From NCBI GenBank assembly GCA_907165065.1, contig OU015539.1, positions 15,220,816 through 15,284,815 on the forward strand: a stretch of DNA of 64,000 nt, given 5' to 3'. Source of the DNA: Caprimulgus europaeus. Its lineage: Eukaryota > Chordata > Aves > Caprimulgiformes > Caprimulgidae. The position numbers and the translations under genes are program-made. Positions within the stretch are counted from its first letter, which is position 1, and every line of letters begins with the position of its first letter. Under the pieces are notes generated by a model. That model saw only the letters and a list, made by a program, of their open reading frames with translations, ran no database searches and was not told the DNA's origin. Shown here in pieces: positions 1 through 13,736 of the stretch.

Positions 1-34
1 TTATACTACCTAACTGTTAGACAGCTAAAAGCTG

Positions 35-60
35 AAAAAAATAATAATAATAAAAAAAAA
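35..60. repeat. AT-rich microsatellite (AAT)n with A runs
   Basis: Four AAT units are flanked by A runs at the left edge of the window. Confidence 0.8.
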
Positions 61-1926
61 TCAGAGTCAGCCTAGAAGAACTGCTTTGAATTATCCAATA
101 AAGTATTCTCAGCTTGGAGCAACAGTACAAACAGCAGAGGAAATTTACTATCAGTTCTCACTTGAAAGAGAGGTTTATGAGGTGTTTCTATTTTGGGGCT
201 GATCTCCCTAGAGATCCATGTGATTACCTCGTCCACCTCCAGTTTCCCTCTCAAAACTCCCAAATCCACCAGTGATCTGGACAGATCAGAAGGTCAGGTA
301 TGTCAGAGGAGATTTAAACTTCCTGAAAGTGCTGTGAAAATAAGGAGCCTGGTAGAAAAGAAATACCCTGTCTCCAGCCTGAGAGAAAAGATTTCATGTT
401 CTTAACCACACTCATTGGGATTCTCTAATCTTTACCAACATCCAGCTCTGGGAAGACTTACTGCAAGTTTCAATTGAAGCCATTCAGCTTCATAAAAACA
501 AACAAACATAAAAAACAGAAAGTCAAACAACCATCCACCTCAAGACCCCCAAAGCCCCCTAGCAGTATAGGCTTTTCTGTAATAATATGATTTTTTTTGT
601 GATTAAGTAGATTTTTTGCCTACTGATTCCTGTAACTTATGGTTTTGTTTTGTTTTTAAAAACAGTGACTAAATGCAAATCACTTTCAGAAACCACGAGG
701 CTTCTTCTTCAATTTCAAGGCCAGTTCACTTGCCATGAAACTCAATATAAAGTTAAGAATGAAACAGGAAAGACTTCATCTCTGTCCTCTCTATCACCAC
801 CCACCCACATACTTCCTCACATTGTTACCTGTTTCCAGGTAGGAAGCATTTTGGGGAAATAAAAAATCTGACACCTAATTTCAAGGGTGCAGCTCCACAG
901 AGAAGTAACTCTGGATTTATCAGAGAAAGCAAACCAAAGAATCTTCAATTCAATAAGGAACATGTATTCATCATGTGGTGACTTCTGGAATTAACTCAGA
1001 TTGATTAAACTTCTTTCATTAATTGATTTCAGCTCCTCTGGTTTATTAACATCTATATAACCCCCCTGGTGCCCTCGAACATCTGCTGCACTCGTCTGAC
1101 TCGTTTTAGGAAGCTACAAGCAATTCTTAGATCTCTGTTAAAATCTTTAGATTCCCCTGATCTTTTTTAAGAACTATGGCAGCTAGCAGCTCTTATTGTC
1201 TATAGAATCATTTATTGCTCCTGTCCAGCAGAGCTGATCCCATTTCTCTCATTCAACCACAAAACATGAGCAGAGCTTCCCAAAGACTGACAGCCCTGCT
1301 GGTCTTCCATAAAGGGAGCCATGTGGCTCAGGCATATGCCTGTCCACACACTGTCATTTTCCAGTTCATGATGGTCACAACAACCCACTGAGTTCAAATA
1401 TTTACAACCAGGAGTAGCTGTCGGTAGTGGGTGGAGGGTGGTGGAAGATCAAGGATTTATTTGTGCCCCACACATTTAGGATGTTGTTCTTGGGCCTCTA
1501 AGACAGTTGTCTGCATGCATTAGACTGACTCAACAGCTGTTGACCACTACATTCATTTACTGGCAAATGAAAAAAACCATCATGATGTCCTCACGTGCAA
1601 ATGGGAAAAAAGTCTCCATCCTTCAATTTCCTTCAAATTTCTAAAAGTTACACAGGATACTATGAGCTGATAAATTTTATAATGAACAGAAAAAACCAAC
1701 AGTATACCCAGCCACCATATCCTCAGTCTAGTCTCTGCATACTGGATGCTGAATTTGTTCTGCAAAAATCAATTGAGAATGTTCCTATATTGGACACAAA
1801 AATATGATTTTTAATTTATTTCAGTGATGCTAAATAGCCCAAGACTTGCCCATAATCACCAGTTTTTTTGAAGGTTTATTTGTAGCCATATGAACTGTTT
1901 AGAAAGTTTCTTTTGGAACTAGTTAA

Positions 1927-1940
1927 GAGTTAATTAACTC
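1927..1940. promoter_or_regulatory. 14 bp perfect palindrome, homeodomain/HNF1-like
   Basis: GAGTTAATTAACTC is a perfect palindrome containing GTTAAT and ATTAAC half-sites, which overlap here by two bases instead of being separated by one base as in the HNF1 consensus. It could bind homeodomain factors. A G-rich run (1949-1960) follows. Confidence 0.25.
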
Positions 1941-2411
1941 AAGATTTTGGGGGTGGGGGGTGAACTTTCTAGAGTACAAGCCATAGCATGTTAACTCAGT
2001 ATCTCACTCTATATTGAGCTTCACTAAGATGAAAGGATCAGAGGGTTCACTGTACAATAAATGGAGCTTATATAAGCAAATTAAATAAATATTTACAAAG
2101 ATAAAACTGCCTTTAAATTCCTAAAACCCACCCCACACCAAAGAATCACCATCATATTGGACAGAAACATCACCCTGGAGAAGAGCAGGGTGTGGGGGAA
2201 CGAGCACAATAGCCTTCCTTAAAAAAATATTTAACTGAAAATAGTTAGATAATCTTTGACTTTTGAAACTGCTGAAGTAGTCAGTTCAATTTCATGTTCA
2301 GTGTCATACTATTAAACCAAGTCAATTTTTTCTGTGGTTCCTATCAGATGAAATGAGCTAATTTCCCCTGAGAACTGGCTACACTGACCAGATGTCTTTA
2401 GCCAGCTACTC

Positions 2412-2745
2412 CGCAGATCGAGCGGGAGCAGCACATGCAGTGCCTGCTCTGTTACTATGGAAATGGGTTTTCCCATCCACTCTGCAGCCGGGCATGTAGT
2501 AGCTACCAGCTGTTGTCTCGACTCATACTCCATCAGGAGAGACTGAGGAAAGCAAGTGGGAGACGTAGGGCTGAGCTTCTCCCAGCCCTGGACCTCATAA
2601 ACTTTAACCACAACACCAATCCTCAATCTCCTTCACCACAGCTTGGACTCGCTGCTGTTGTTTCCAGCTGCCTTGCAGTGCTTCCTCTGCTGGTGTTACA
2701 GACCCGGACCAGCTCAGCTGCAGCTCACCACCGCGTGGTGTAACG
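2412..2745. other. CpG-richer block in intron 2, function unknown
   Basis: I count about 11 CpG dinucleotides in roughly 330 bp, against a background in which hundreds of bases often have none. The block is also more GC-rich than its surroundings, which is why ORFs of about 100 codons appear on both strands. No protein, repeat or RNA family is recognised. It could be an enhancer, a lowly methylated element or the exon of an unannotated transcript. It is too short and too CpG-poor for a classic CpG island. Confidence 0.4.
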
Positions 2746-4019
2746 TGTTCAATTGCTGGGCTGGAAACTTCAGGCTTCCCCAACTCCTGCTTCTAGCCCA
2801 ACATTCCCATCTAAATGGTTTTATGAGCTTAAATCTAAATCTCCAGCAGAAACCCATTTCAGGTTCCTGACATTATTCTCGCTCCATACTTTCAAAGAAA
2901 AACTTGGTGGATTAATGGCTCCCTGTCCTTCCTGCAAGGCTGGTTAATGCCTTCAATTCCCACTGCTTTTTAACTCCTGTGGAACTTTAATCCGTTTCTG
3001 GCCATGCTGATGAGCTGCAGAGAAACAAACCCTGGTTAGGATTTTCATTCTTGCGTTTTCTTTTTGAATGCAGCCAAGTTCAAATGTCTAATTATAACAT
3101 TGCAGAGTTAATGATCAATTTAAAGAAGGCTTTAGAGTATCTTTGAAGTCATAAAAACAAGCCAAAGGGAGGTTTAAAATGTTAACTGCACAGGGAGCCC
3201 ACGTCAAGAGCTTTCTTGGGATTATCTCTCTCACTTAACAACAAAGTTGAGTCATTTCAGAATGCTTCCAGCAACCCCATGGCTCGATCTGGTTGACACA
3301 CAGCACAGAGCTCTAGCTAGTGTTTATTTTATAGCTCTGAGCAGCACCAGTCATTACTCTATTAATTCAAGCATGTTTAATTCAATGTCCTTCAACTACT
3401 CAGTCATGCCTATTCATAACTTTTAAGCAACTACAGAAAGGTACAGCTTGTCACCACATTTGTACCTACCAGGCACTAATCACTAAGGGTAGATATACAA
3501 TGTAAGTAGGATATATATTAAAGCAGCTACAAGAGATGTTCACATCAATGCATGACACACAGCCCTTGCTTCTTTTGCTTAAGGCACTTTTGTCCACTTA
3601 TCACACAGGCTCAATGTGCCTTCAGACATATGTAGCTCCTGCTGATGTCAGTGCACTATAAATACACATCAGAGGACACACTCTGACCTGTTTACTTTTT
3701 AATCTGACATATGTAGCCACTCATCTTTTGTATATAATACACACTACTGCAATGCTGAATCAGCACATCCAGAAATAACAATGAAGGCATGCTCAGGCTG
3801 GAGCAGCAGGCAGAGGCAGCAGTCAGGCTCCTCCTCGCTTTCCTTCCACAGCAATTCTGCCAGCCAGCATCACCAGACACGTTGTGCACAGGTTTGCTTG
3901 TGTCCCCCCTCAGGTATCAGAGAAGGGTGAAGGTGAAAGGCATTAATTTGTTGATTAAAGGCTAAGCAAAGAGTCTTAGGACAGCAAAGGAGTTCTAGAT
4001 AAGAGGGCAGCCAGTGCTG

Positions 4020-4085
4020 AAAAAAAAAAAAAAAAGAGGAGAAAAAAAACAAAAAGGGGGAAAAAAAAAAGAGGATAAAAAACCC
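4020..4085 (+). repeat. A-rich, nearly pure purine tract
   Basis: A run of 16 A is followed by A- and G-only blocks broken by a single C and a single T. It reads as a polypyrimidine tract on the KCNQ1 strand. It may be the decayed tail of a retrocopy, but no retrocopy is recognised to its left. Confidence 0.85.
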
Positions 4086-4449
4086 CAAACCTCAGGCTGC
4101 CTGCAAGATCTCCACCAGCACTTTCCTTTGTGCTATACTGAAGAAAAAGGCTGGACATTTTTCCCTTTTACAATTACAAGTGAGGAGAACTTCCACAGCA
4201 AGAAGCAGAGCCAGTCTGTGGAGCTGGGCACTGTAAGAGGAACATGTCACAGGTCTGCCCCATCAATTTAACAGCCACCCTGTGGTTTGCAGAGTGACAG
4301 GGCTGTAATGAAGAACTTCTAGGCACACAGGGGCTTATATGGGGCATTATCAACAAAAAATAATTCTATATCTTTTTTGTTTCCCCAGCACTGCAGTTAC
4401 AGACCACAATAACTGGTGACATGTAGGATAAGTAAAATCTGGATAAACT

Positions 4450-4498
4450 AAATCAGCAAAAATCACTGTTTCTAAATCAGTGAAAATCACTGTTTCCT
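4450..4498. repeat. Two-copy tandem repeat, about 24 bp unit
   Basis: AAATCAGCAAAAATCACTGT is followed directly by a second copy with two changes (AAATCAGTGAAAATCACTGT), and then the first seven bases of the unit recur at 4503. This is a local duplication. Confidence 0.8.
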
Positions 4499-7400
4499 CT
4501 CTAAATCAGCCAGTGCAATCAGACTTCCTATCAGATCTCCTGGGAGATTACATCTTACTGCTTTCTTCATTTAAACTTAACTTCCCTAGACCTTATCTAT
4601 GTGGCAATTTCCACTTCATGGTGAGTTTGTTCATTACATTCAGGTACTTGCCCTTACAGCCCTGCCACAACAAAGGATTACAGATGCTCGAGTCTAAAGA
4701 TCACTTAAGCTCTGATAAAATGTAAAGCAATAAAGAAGTGAGAGCAGCCAGTCTGCATCATGCTAAGAAAGGCTTTCACTGAACACTCAAATACAACATT
4801 GGCAACAAGACCATGGAATTGGCTTCCTATTTTGGGGGGAGTTCACTTAAACTTTAAAAAATGCTAGTCTTTCCAGAGATGATCAGGGCACTTATACTGC
4901 ACAGAAGTAAAGGGATGATTTTTTATGTTCTATTTTTAAGGTAATTTTGCTCAAAAAACCCCAAAATTAAAAAAAAAAAAAGAATCACATGATGAAATGG
5001 TATTTGGACATTACAGCACCACAATCCCTACCACTCTTTCACAGTGTACAACACAAAACATTGTAGTGCACCAGCAGTACAGAACTGGGTATTTTTAATA
5101 AACTACAACTGCATCCAACAAAAGAGAATGAGATATCAAAACAGTTTGCTTCTCCTGCTTTGAAAGCAGAAGAGCTTTGTTTAAAGTGTAAAAATAAGGA
5201 AGCTCATTAGCTCTTCTGAGGACATATAGGACCCCGGGTGCATCACAAGGCACAACATTTTGGTTGATACAGCTACACACCAGCTAACAATACACATTAT
5301 ATCCTGAGACAGAGTCTTCACAAGTGTTTCAGTGGTGTAGCAACCCCTGTCATATCTTCCAAAGGGATGTAAGCACTGGGAGCAAAATTACACACCTGTA
5401 AAGGAAGCTGGATTCTTTAAGCATAAACTGTGCCAGAGACATGGTGGTGACAGGACATCTGACCACTGACACTCCTTTACTTACATCAGGAAGAATCACT
5501 TATGATTTTTAGAAGCTTGTATTTCATTTCAGAAATGCAATTAGGCCTGGATTTGTCCCACCTTACTTTCTGCTCTTGGCTGGAAAACCCACAGCTCCAT
5601 CCATAAACCCATGCAGGAGAGAGGCACCTCCAGAAACACGCTGAGGCCCTAAATTCATCTCAGCCTCAGGTTAGACAGCATGCGTTCATACCTGAGCCTC
5701 ACGCAAAAGCAGCACTCAGGTTCCTCAAAGCTATGGGGTACAAACAAAAATCCTCACCCAAACCAAAGAAAAAAGAGCTTTGCTGTACCACAGTGAGGTA
5801 AATGCACTGACTTTCTGCCAGACCCAGCAGCAGGGATAAAATGTGAGTGCACAGCCAGCTCTTCAGTAGGCCACAAAATTCTCATTCTATTGTACTAAGT
5901 GAATGTGAGAGCAACAGAAGTTTAAACCAGTGATTCAGACTGAACAGCAGCAGCAAAGGAGTCACTGCAGATGAGATTGTCTCCCACCTCTTATGGGAAC
6001 AACTCACACCCAGGGGCACAGGCAGGTGAATTTTTGCATTCATTGACACTAAATTCAACAGAAATTGTTTCATAGATGGTGGCTCAAAGGTTTATTTTTC
6101 AGACAGAACCAGCACAGTGCAATGCAGCATCTTTTATGCAGCTCAGATTTTGAACACCTAAAAAATTCAGGGAGAGATATTCTTCATTTTTAGGCATTAT
6201 GTTTTGAGGTGCAATGTATATTGAAAAAAGCTGCCAGTGCTAGCTGCTCACTTTTTGTGCCAATTTATCAAGTGGTTTGTATCTAGCAGATCATAGCTTT
6301 ACATTTTTGGCACAAGAAAGCTCCTTAGCATATTTATATGATGGCAAAGGCCTCTCCCTCTTTAAAATCAACAGTTATGTCTTTCTCTGGCAAAAAGGGA
6401 CATTATTTTGATTCATAATCACTGCAGACCCTACAAGTGCAAAAGAAGTGGCAAGCAAAATGACTGTATCTCACAAAACTAAGAAAGAGAACAAACCCAC
6501 AGTGCAAGGCTCTTGGAGCTGCAGTCCTGAATATTCCCCTCCAGAAAGCTGCATTGTACAGGTGCTCGAGACAGTATAAACACTATTAAAAGCTGAAATC
6601 TCTATCCAAACAGGAATAGGTTCAATAGACACATGACAGGTTACACACCACCATCATTTCTCTTCACCTTTTCCTTCAATTAACGGTTTGGTTATGTAAC
6701 TAAATGATGTATTTATTGCCAAATGTGTTTTTAAATGCACTTAAAAAAGACATGCACATTGCACTACTATAATCCTTAATGAATCATATCAATGTCTAAA
6801 CCAGAGATATGTAACTTTTAGAATCCACCTGTTTTGATTCATCTAATGCCACGCACTGCAGCGAGGCAGAAATAAAACACATTATTTAAAGCTTTCCATA
6901 CCAGTACATTTGTCAACGATACTTGATCAAAGCCTTTGCTTTGACTGGGCCATATTTGTTTAACTACTACTACTGCTTATTTTAGCCCATACTAAAGAGT
7001 TCTGAAGAACACAACCTGGGCAGATGCCAGAAGAATGTCGCTTTTAAACATAACCTTACACTCAAAGAGCAAAATCAAGTTCTAACAACATAAGTAAGCA
7101 AAATTCTGTCATGTACACAAACCTTTCCTGTGCGGTTTTTTTTTTCTTTTTCAAAAGATTTAGTGTCAAAACCAGGATTTAAGTAGTTTTCCTTATAAGT
7201 ATTTCAGAAGAAAGTAGAGAAATTAATGCATGGCTGTTGCTATCTCAAGAGCTATTTGAACAAATTTAGGAGTTTTACTTTAATATTTTTATAACCAAAA
7301 AATGAAGCATTTCACAGCAGAGTAGATTTCACTGACTTCTGTGTGGCTTGTCTTCTTGAGGTTAAGCCTTTTGGGAGGGGTTGGTTTGTTTGGATTTTAA

Positions 7401-10400
7401 TCTGGTGCATTTATCTGTTTACCAGAATCCCATTCTCACATGGTGTTTTCTGACTTTATTACATAACCAATAACTAATTGCCATAATTTTTCATTTTATA
7501 ATGGTCATTGATTCTGACACATTGCTTAGAATAAATGTAATATATTTCTACACTCGGTGCTCTCAATTACTCTGAACTGTTCTTTCTAAGCTGTAGGGTA
7601 CACTAACACAAGCAAACCACAGAGTAAGACTCACATGTGATTTAACAAAGCACATTCACAGATATGCAGACTGTTCTGTGCACATGTACTTCAACTGAAG
7701 GATGAAGATTAACATTTACAGCAAACCCCTTGGTTACAGGAAAGTCTTTTTACAAATGTATTGTGTAGAAAGATGTAAACATATGTTTTTACTCTGAATT
7801 ATCAGAAATGCTACTCTGAATCAGACAGCTCTGAATCCCAAAGCTCCACAAAAGGCCACAACTTGACTTCAAAAACACTGAAAAAATATAACAGGTGGGT
7901 ACCAAACCTGAATCTAAAATCCCACCCACGTGCACAGAGGGAACAAGCATTTGTAGCTTGCCATTTTAAATTGAGTGGAACCTTTCTATCTAGCAAAGCT
8001 TAACATCAGCGCTGCAGGCATTGATGATTTGGCCTTAAAAATGTCCTTTAGGTTTGGTCCATATGAATTCACAGTGTAGCTGGCAGGGAAGATCAAAGCA
8101 AAATGTAGCTGAAAATGCCACTTTTCATCTGAATTCAAGGTTTGTTGTGTTTCACAGGTTTTCCATTGCTAATAATAAATCTGTCCCTGCCAGATGAATT
8201 AATGACAGCAGATGAACACAGATTTCACAGCACAGCACCATGGAAGGTTTCAAAACTTGGAAAGGTGCTCCAGATTTCAGGTGGTGACAAACACACACGA
8301 GACTTTCAGGGACAGTTTCTGACCTGCAGCAGTAGTTACCTGTGTAGGCTCCTGAGGGCAACCTCTCTTAACAGCACCTACATCAGGACCCTGTTAGCAC
8401 CAACCCTAACAGCAGCACCACAGGGAAGGAAATCAAACCAAACACAACCCATCACTCTTGAAAGCAGCCACGGGAAGACAGATTTTAATGTAGCTGTTCC
8501 AAATCACCCCACTAGCAGGTTATCTCTCCTTTGCACTCCTACTGAAACGATGTTTTGCACAATCCTCCTTCACACAGGAGACTCCTCGCAATCCAGGAGG
8601 CAAAAGCAAGCTCACAAATATTTTTGTTTCTTCTAGACAAAAACAAATCTCCTCAAACCAGACTGCACAGAGCAAAGGGCCTTTGCTAACATAGTAAACG
8701 CCTTCAGCTACTTAAAATACAATGTTTATTTTACTTCAAAGATTTTTAGACCAAATTACCTTAAAGCAAAAATTGCAACCAAAATAGTTTGGGTTTTTTT
8801 TTTCTTTTCATTTCCAACCTCTTAAAACATGCCATTAGTCTAGACCTACATATCACAGGCTAACATAAATAAGTGCAACTTTCATAAAATTTCTTCCATA
8901 AACAGGAGCTAGACCAGAGAACAGATGCAGCAGCTATATTTTAAATATTTTGGCATCCTTTTTCACCCCTGTTTCCGTTTCCCTGCACCTTCCTTTTGAT
9001 CCGGCCCCACCCCAGGAGTCAGTCACCTTCCCGTGGGACTGGATATACTGGCACAGCTCAGCTCAGCCAGATGTTTTGAGGGAAGTTTCATTCCCTCCCT
9101 GCTACTTGCTCAAGAGACAGAAGAGGTCCTGCTCCAGGCTGAGCTTCCTCCTCAGTGGTTTTAGACCAGCTTTCCAACTTGTTGAATTAATACCTGAAAT
9201 AAGAAGCCAATTCATGGTAAAAAAAAGAGGGACATCACATAAGAAATTTATGTATTTGATAGCTCAGATCTCTGTCAGTAGTGCTAACAGGTACTTTGCT
9301 ACCTAGAAAACAGAGCCCATACTTGTGGACAAGTGGTCCCCTTCAGTCCAGCCTACCTACTGCTTTTTCTTCAATACTTCAGTCTCTATATTATGCCTGG
9401 GCCCAAAGCACAAAGGGGCCCTCATTTACAGCCAACTCCCAGGCACCACAGGTAGCATATGAAATAGCAGCAGAAATCACAGAAGCACATTCTTGGAAGC
9501 TCACAGGAAGCCCCAGGTGGAGATTTGTGAATTTTTCTCTTGCTCAAGGACAGGCTTGCCTGTTTTCTTCTAAGGTCTTCCTCAGCTAGGAAAGCATGGA
9601 ATACCTATAGACACATTCCTAGAAAAGCCTGACAGCCATAAAGGTATTAGAGGAGGTGGAGGGCAGGTCACAAATTGTAACAGCATTTAGTACATTAATG
9701 ATTTCAGATTTTTTTTTCAAGAACTGATTTTGTCAGGGAAGGTGGGAACCCAGCTATAAACTCTTAACATTTGTTCTTACTCTTTCCTGCAATCACAACT
9801 TGTCTTTCCATGGGAACATTAGCTTTAATTTTGTAAAACATTAAAGGAGACTGAAGAAATACCTTTTTAGAATTAGGCCATGAAATAAAAAGCTATATAT
9901 TAATCTCAAAGACATGCTCAAGCACTATCCCACAACTTTCTGCTTTATTATGAACTTTCTGGCTTTTGAGGTGAAGTCAACGAATCCACTAATCTACTAC
10001 AGTTTAACAAGTGATGCAGTTAGAAAAACCCCATATTCTCTTGGGAAAAGGCTTGTCTGGTGACATTGGCAGCACTGGTGACTGACCCCTCGGGAAGTGG
10101 GACAGTCATCCACAGATGGGAAATAGCTGGGAAGGAACTACATGGGAGCACTGAAACATTAGACCTTACCTAGTGACTGAAAACTCAAGTGCGAGGTCCA
10201 GATGTTAAAGTCTGAATGTGTTAGCATCATTGTTAGGGAACTGATACTAAGTGACAGATAGATTATATTACATAAAGTTCAATTTCTGGCTGCCCACAAT
10301 GGCCCCTAATTCAAACAAAGGCTTGACAAGCTACTGACAATAAATAAATCAAAGTAAAAAGCACATTGCTTTGAAACTTTAGCCTTACAGCCAGGAACGT

Positions 10401-12841
10401 TACAGTAAGCTCGTTTGTTAAAAGGACTGCTTGATTTTGACCTAATATTACTTTACCAAAGCAACTGAAAATTATTGATTTCCTGTGTTATGAATTTAGA
10501 TGAATAAAAAACCTAAGAGATTACAACTAAAAAGCTGCCTTTGTTCTGTGTATCACTTCCGCTATGCTGGTCAGTCAGATGCCATTGTTTTTCCTCCTGG
10601 TCCCACGGCACATGAAAGTTATCTTACTGGGAAACAAAACAAAATTAAAAGAGAGAAACAAAAATCTTTTCCAAGATTTTTACTGTTTGTTTTCAGCCTT
10701 ACATCCAAGATTAAGAATAAACAAAGAAAACAGTAGCAGAATGTCCCACACTAGTTCAATTTTCAGTTATGTTTTAAAACGTTCACAATTCTTTTGGTGC
10801 TGAAGCCTCTTTGGATAGAGGTTGGGATTAATATTTATATCAAAGTGATTAAAAGAGATTTTAATTTAAAAAAAAAAAGCTGACATGCTTCATTAGCTGC
10901 CTTTTCCGTGCAGAGTTTGTTCCAACTCCTAATCAACGATATCTACAGACAGCTCTGGACCCAATAAATGTTTCTGCCCTGGCCTTGAGCCACAGAACAC
11001 TGTGGGCAGCACTGATGCAGGAAGCCAGAAGAGAACAAAAGGACACTCCCTACCACCACCCAAAAGGCATGCTGGAGCGATCTCTGACACAGCCCTGTCC
11101 TGTTGTACATGGTAGGCAAGGCAAGGCAAAGTGATACTGCACATGGAAGCCTAAATGCACATTCAGAAAGGCAACACAAGCCACTCAACTCTCAAAGGAC
11201 AGAAGCCCCCTCCCCAGATTTTAATCAACATTGGCTTTCTGTGTTTTTGAATTCTCCACAGCTTCTAGACTGCTTCAGTCAGTAATGATTTTTAACTTCA
11301 GGCTAGGGAAGGAATGACAGAAGATACAGTTCCATGATGAATGACATCTGCAATCCCTTAAGGAATTATAATACTCAAAAAGTCCCTGTTCCAAGAGGTG
11401 ACAGGAAGACAGGAATGACAAGAAGTATCTGATCATGCACAGCATCCCTCATCCGAGCCACTTAGCATTTCTTCCTCCACCTCTTACACCTCTGCACCAA
11501 AAGTCTCACTGACAGTCTCCATCACCTTGCTCCAATTCTCTCAAGCAACTTGGGTTTGGAAGTGAAAAAGCTTTAGCTCAACATCTCCTTTAAACATTAA
11601 AAAAAAGAAATGTCTATTAGCACCTTTGTCAACATGACACCAAATTTAAGAGTGAGGAGAGAGAGCGAGCCGCTTCAAGGAACAGACAGCTCAGTGAGGT
11701 AAGTCATCAGAAAGATGTTTCTCCTGCTTGTCTCCTTGTTCTCTCCATAAAAAGGTCACCTAACACTAAGACTACTCATGATGCTGTCCTGCATTTTCAT
11801 ACCATTCTATGCTCAAAAGGGCATAGCAGCAGAATCTCCAACTTCTCACCTGTTCTCTTCCAGATGATCACCCTACCAGATGCAAGTAGCAATACTCTAC
11901 ACATCTGTGGGAAATCTACAGGAACCATAGTGCTGAGCAGTTCTTATATTAAAAAGATATTAAAATTAAAGCTGTTACCTGGCTTTACTTAATAGAGGTT
12001 TAAAGTGCCAGGGGATATTTGTCTGAATTAGCATTGATCACCTCTCCGTAGCAAAGAGCACAACACTGCACTGAGAACAGGACCAAAAGAAAACGCCTTA
12101 CCCTATGTATTTACAAACAGTAGTGTCTTCTTTCCAAAGAAAGCCAACTGCAGGCACAAAAGCAGAAGAAATCAGCAATTTAGATACAAATTACAGCGCT
12201 CAGTACCTATCTGTGAAGGTATGATTTGGTTTTAAAGAGGGAAACATCTCTGCACATACGCTACAAAACAAGTGAAGCTGCCCAGGGCATGAAACCTAAC
12301 AGTCCCTTGTGTCTGAACACTTACAAACCAGAGTTCAGATGGTTCCCAAGACTGGAATTCCAACATGTTGTCATGAGTTTCCTAGTTTCATTACCAAAAT
12401 ATAAAAACAGGTCTTTGTTTACAAGCAGTTATTACTTTTTATTACTGCTGCAAATCTTGTTCTGCTTTCAAGCTCTACAAGATCCCAGATCAATTCCTTC
12501 ACCTTACCCACTATACCACAAATGTATTTATAACTGCAAACCAGTGGAAAGCTTGAGTTCAATATGGTCAATATACTGCCCTAAGTTTCTTGCATTTTTT
12601 CCTTGCAGATGAGATAGTAACTCACTAAACTTCCAGTTCACAACAGGGAGTAAGGGAAGAATTTTTATTTTATATCATTTTTAACTCTGTTTGCTTTAAA
12701 AAGGCTCATGACTCATAGTGGTTAAATATTTAACTGTTTCACTAATGAGCTGGATTCTAACATGCAAGTACGAAAAGACATGTCATTATGTCTGAAAAAT
12801 CTCAGTCATATCCAAGGAGATTTTTTATATTTTTATATGTA

Positions 12842-12853
12842 TACACACACACA
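12842..12853. repeat. (CA)n microsatellite, short
   Basis: About six CA units follow a TATATGTA stretch. Confidence 0.7.
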
Positions 12854-13736
12854 GAGTGCAAGGAATCTATAAGGTAAATTGCTATCTTGGGTCTAGTCCA
12901 CACACACCATTTAGTACTGGTATCCTTTGTAGATTTATGTGGGTGTTGGGGCTTGGTCATGGAGGTTTTTTTTCCCCTTTTATCAAAGTAGTTGCAGTAA
13001 TTCAAACCCAAATGTGCCTGTTATTGTATTATTAATACTGATGACATAATAGCACAATTATACCTTATGGAACTAGGCCATACTGGCGCGTGCAACCACG
13101 TGCTCGTGATTACTTCAAAGCCAGTAAGAGAGATTGAAGATATTACCACACCCAGCTCCTCATTACTGCACCTCTCATCTTGGAGATTACCACCCACAAA
13201 GTTGAACAATGATAACCCGTTGTGGAAGTGCTCTTAGCCTTATTCAATCTAACCAAATTATAGTTTTAACCATCTTTGGTGGTAAACAAAGGTTTCTGGG
13301 GCAGCTAGGCAGTGCAGCAGAGTAGGAAAGCAAATGCAGTACAATCTAGTTCTAGGCAGAGTAAAATCCCATTGAGGGGCAGCAGCAAAGAGCTAGGAGA
13401 TGACTGCTTCTTCAGCTTTCCCAGAAAGACATGCTTCTACAACCCCATCTACACCCTGTCTCTTCTAGATGAGTTTGAACAAAACAGCTTTTGTTTGCAG
13501 AGACAGCCTCGCTGCCAATTCATGTTCAATAACCGGCTCTGGATTATAGTAGGCATGCCTAGACCTATAGGATAAATTAATTTCAGTCAAGTTGGTCTCC
13601 ATCAGCTGTCAGGCTGATATTCTGCTGTCCTGCAGCAAAACAGATGCAAAGTAAACATAGAATGCTACTTAATTCATTAGTAAGTCAAATCAATACAAGA
13701 TAAGCACAGAGCTAGCTACCTATGTAAAATACATAG

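Noticed and set aside
1835..1865. MIR-like piece (ACTTGCCCATAATCACCAG).
   Set aside because: Only about 20 bases resemble the MIR core and the flanks do not continue the match.
8142..8636. 164-codon ORF (+).
   Set aside because: No family resemblance and low-complexity Ser/Thr/Gln content; treated as chance.
11690..11705. Consensus-like donor (GAGGTAAGT) on the plus strand.
   Set aside because: A lone donor with no matching acceptor, ORF or RNA evidence is expected many times in 64 kb.
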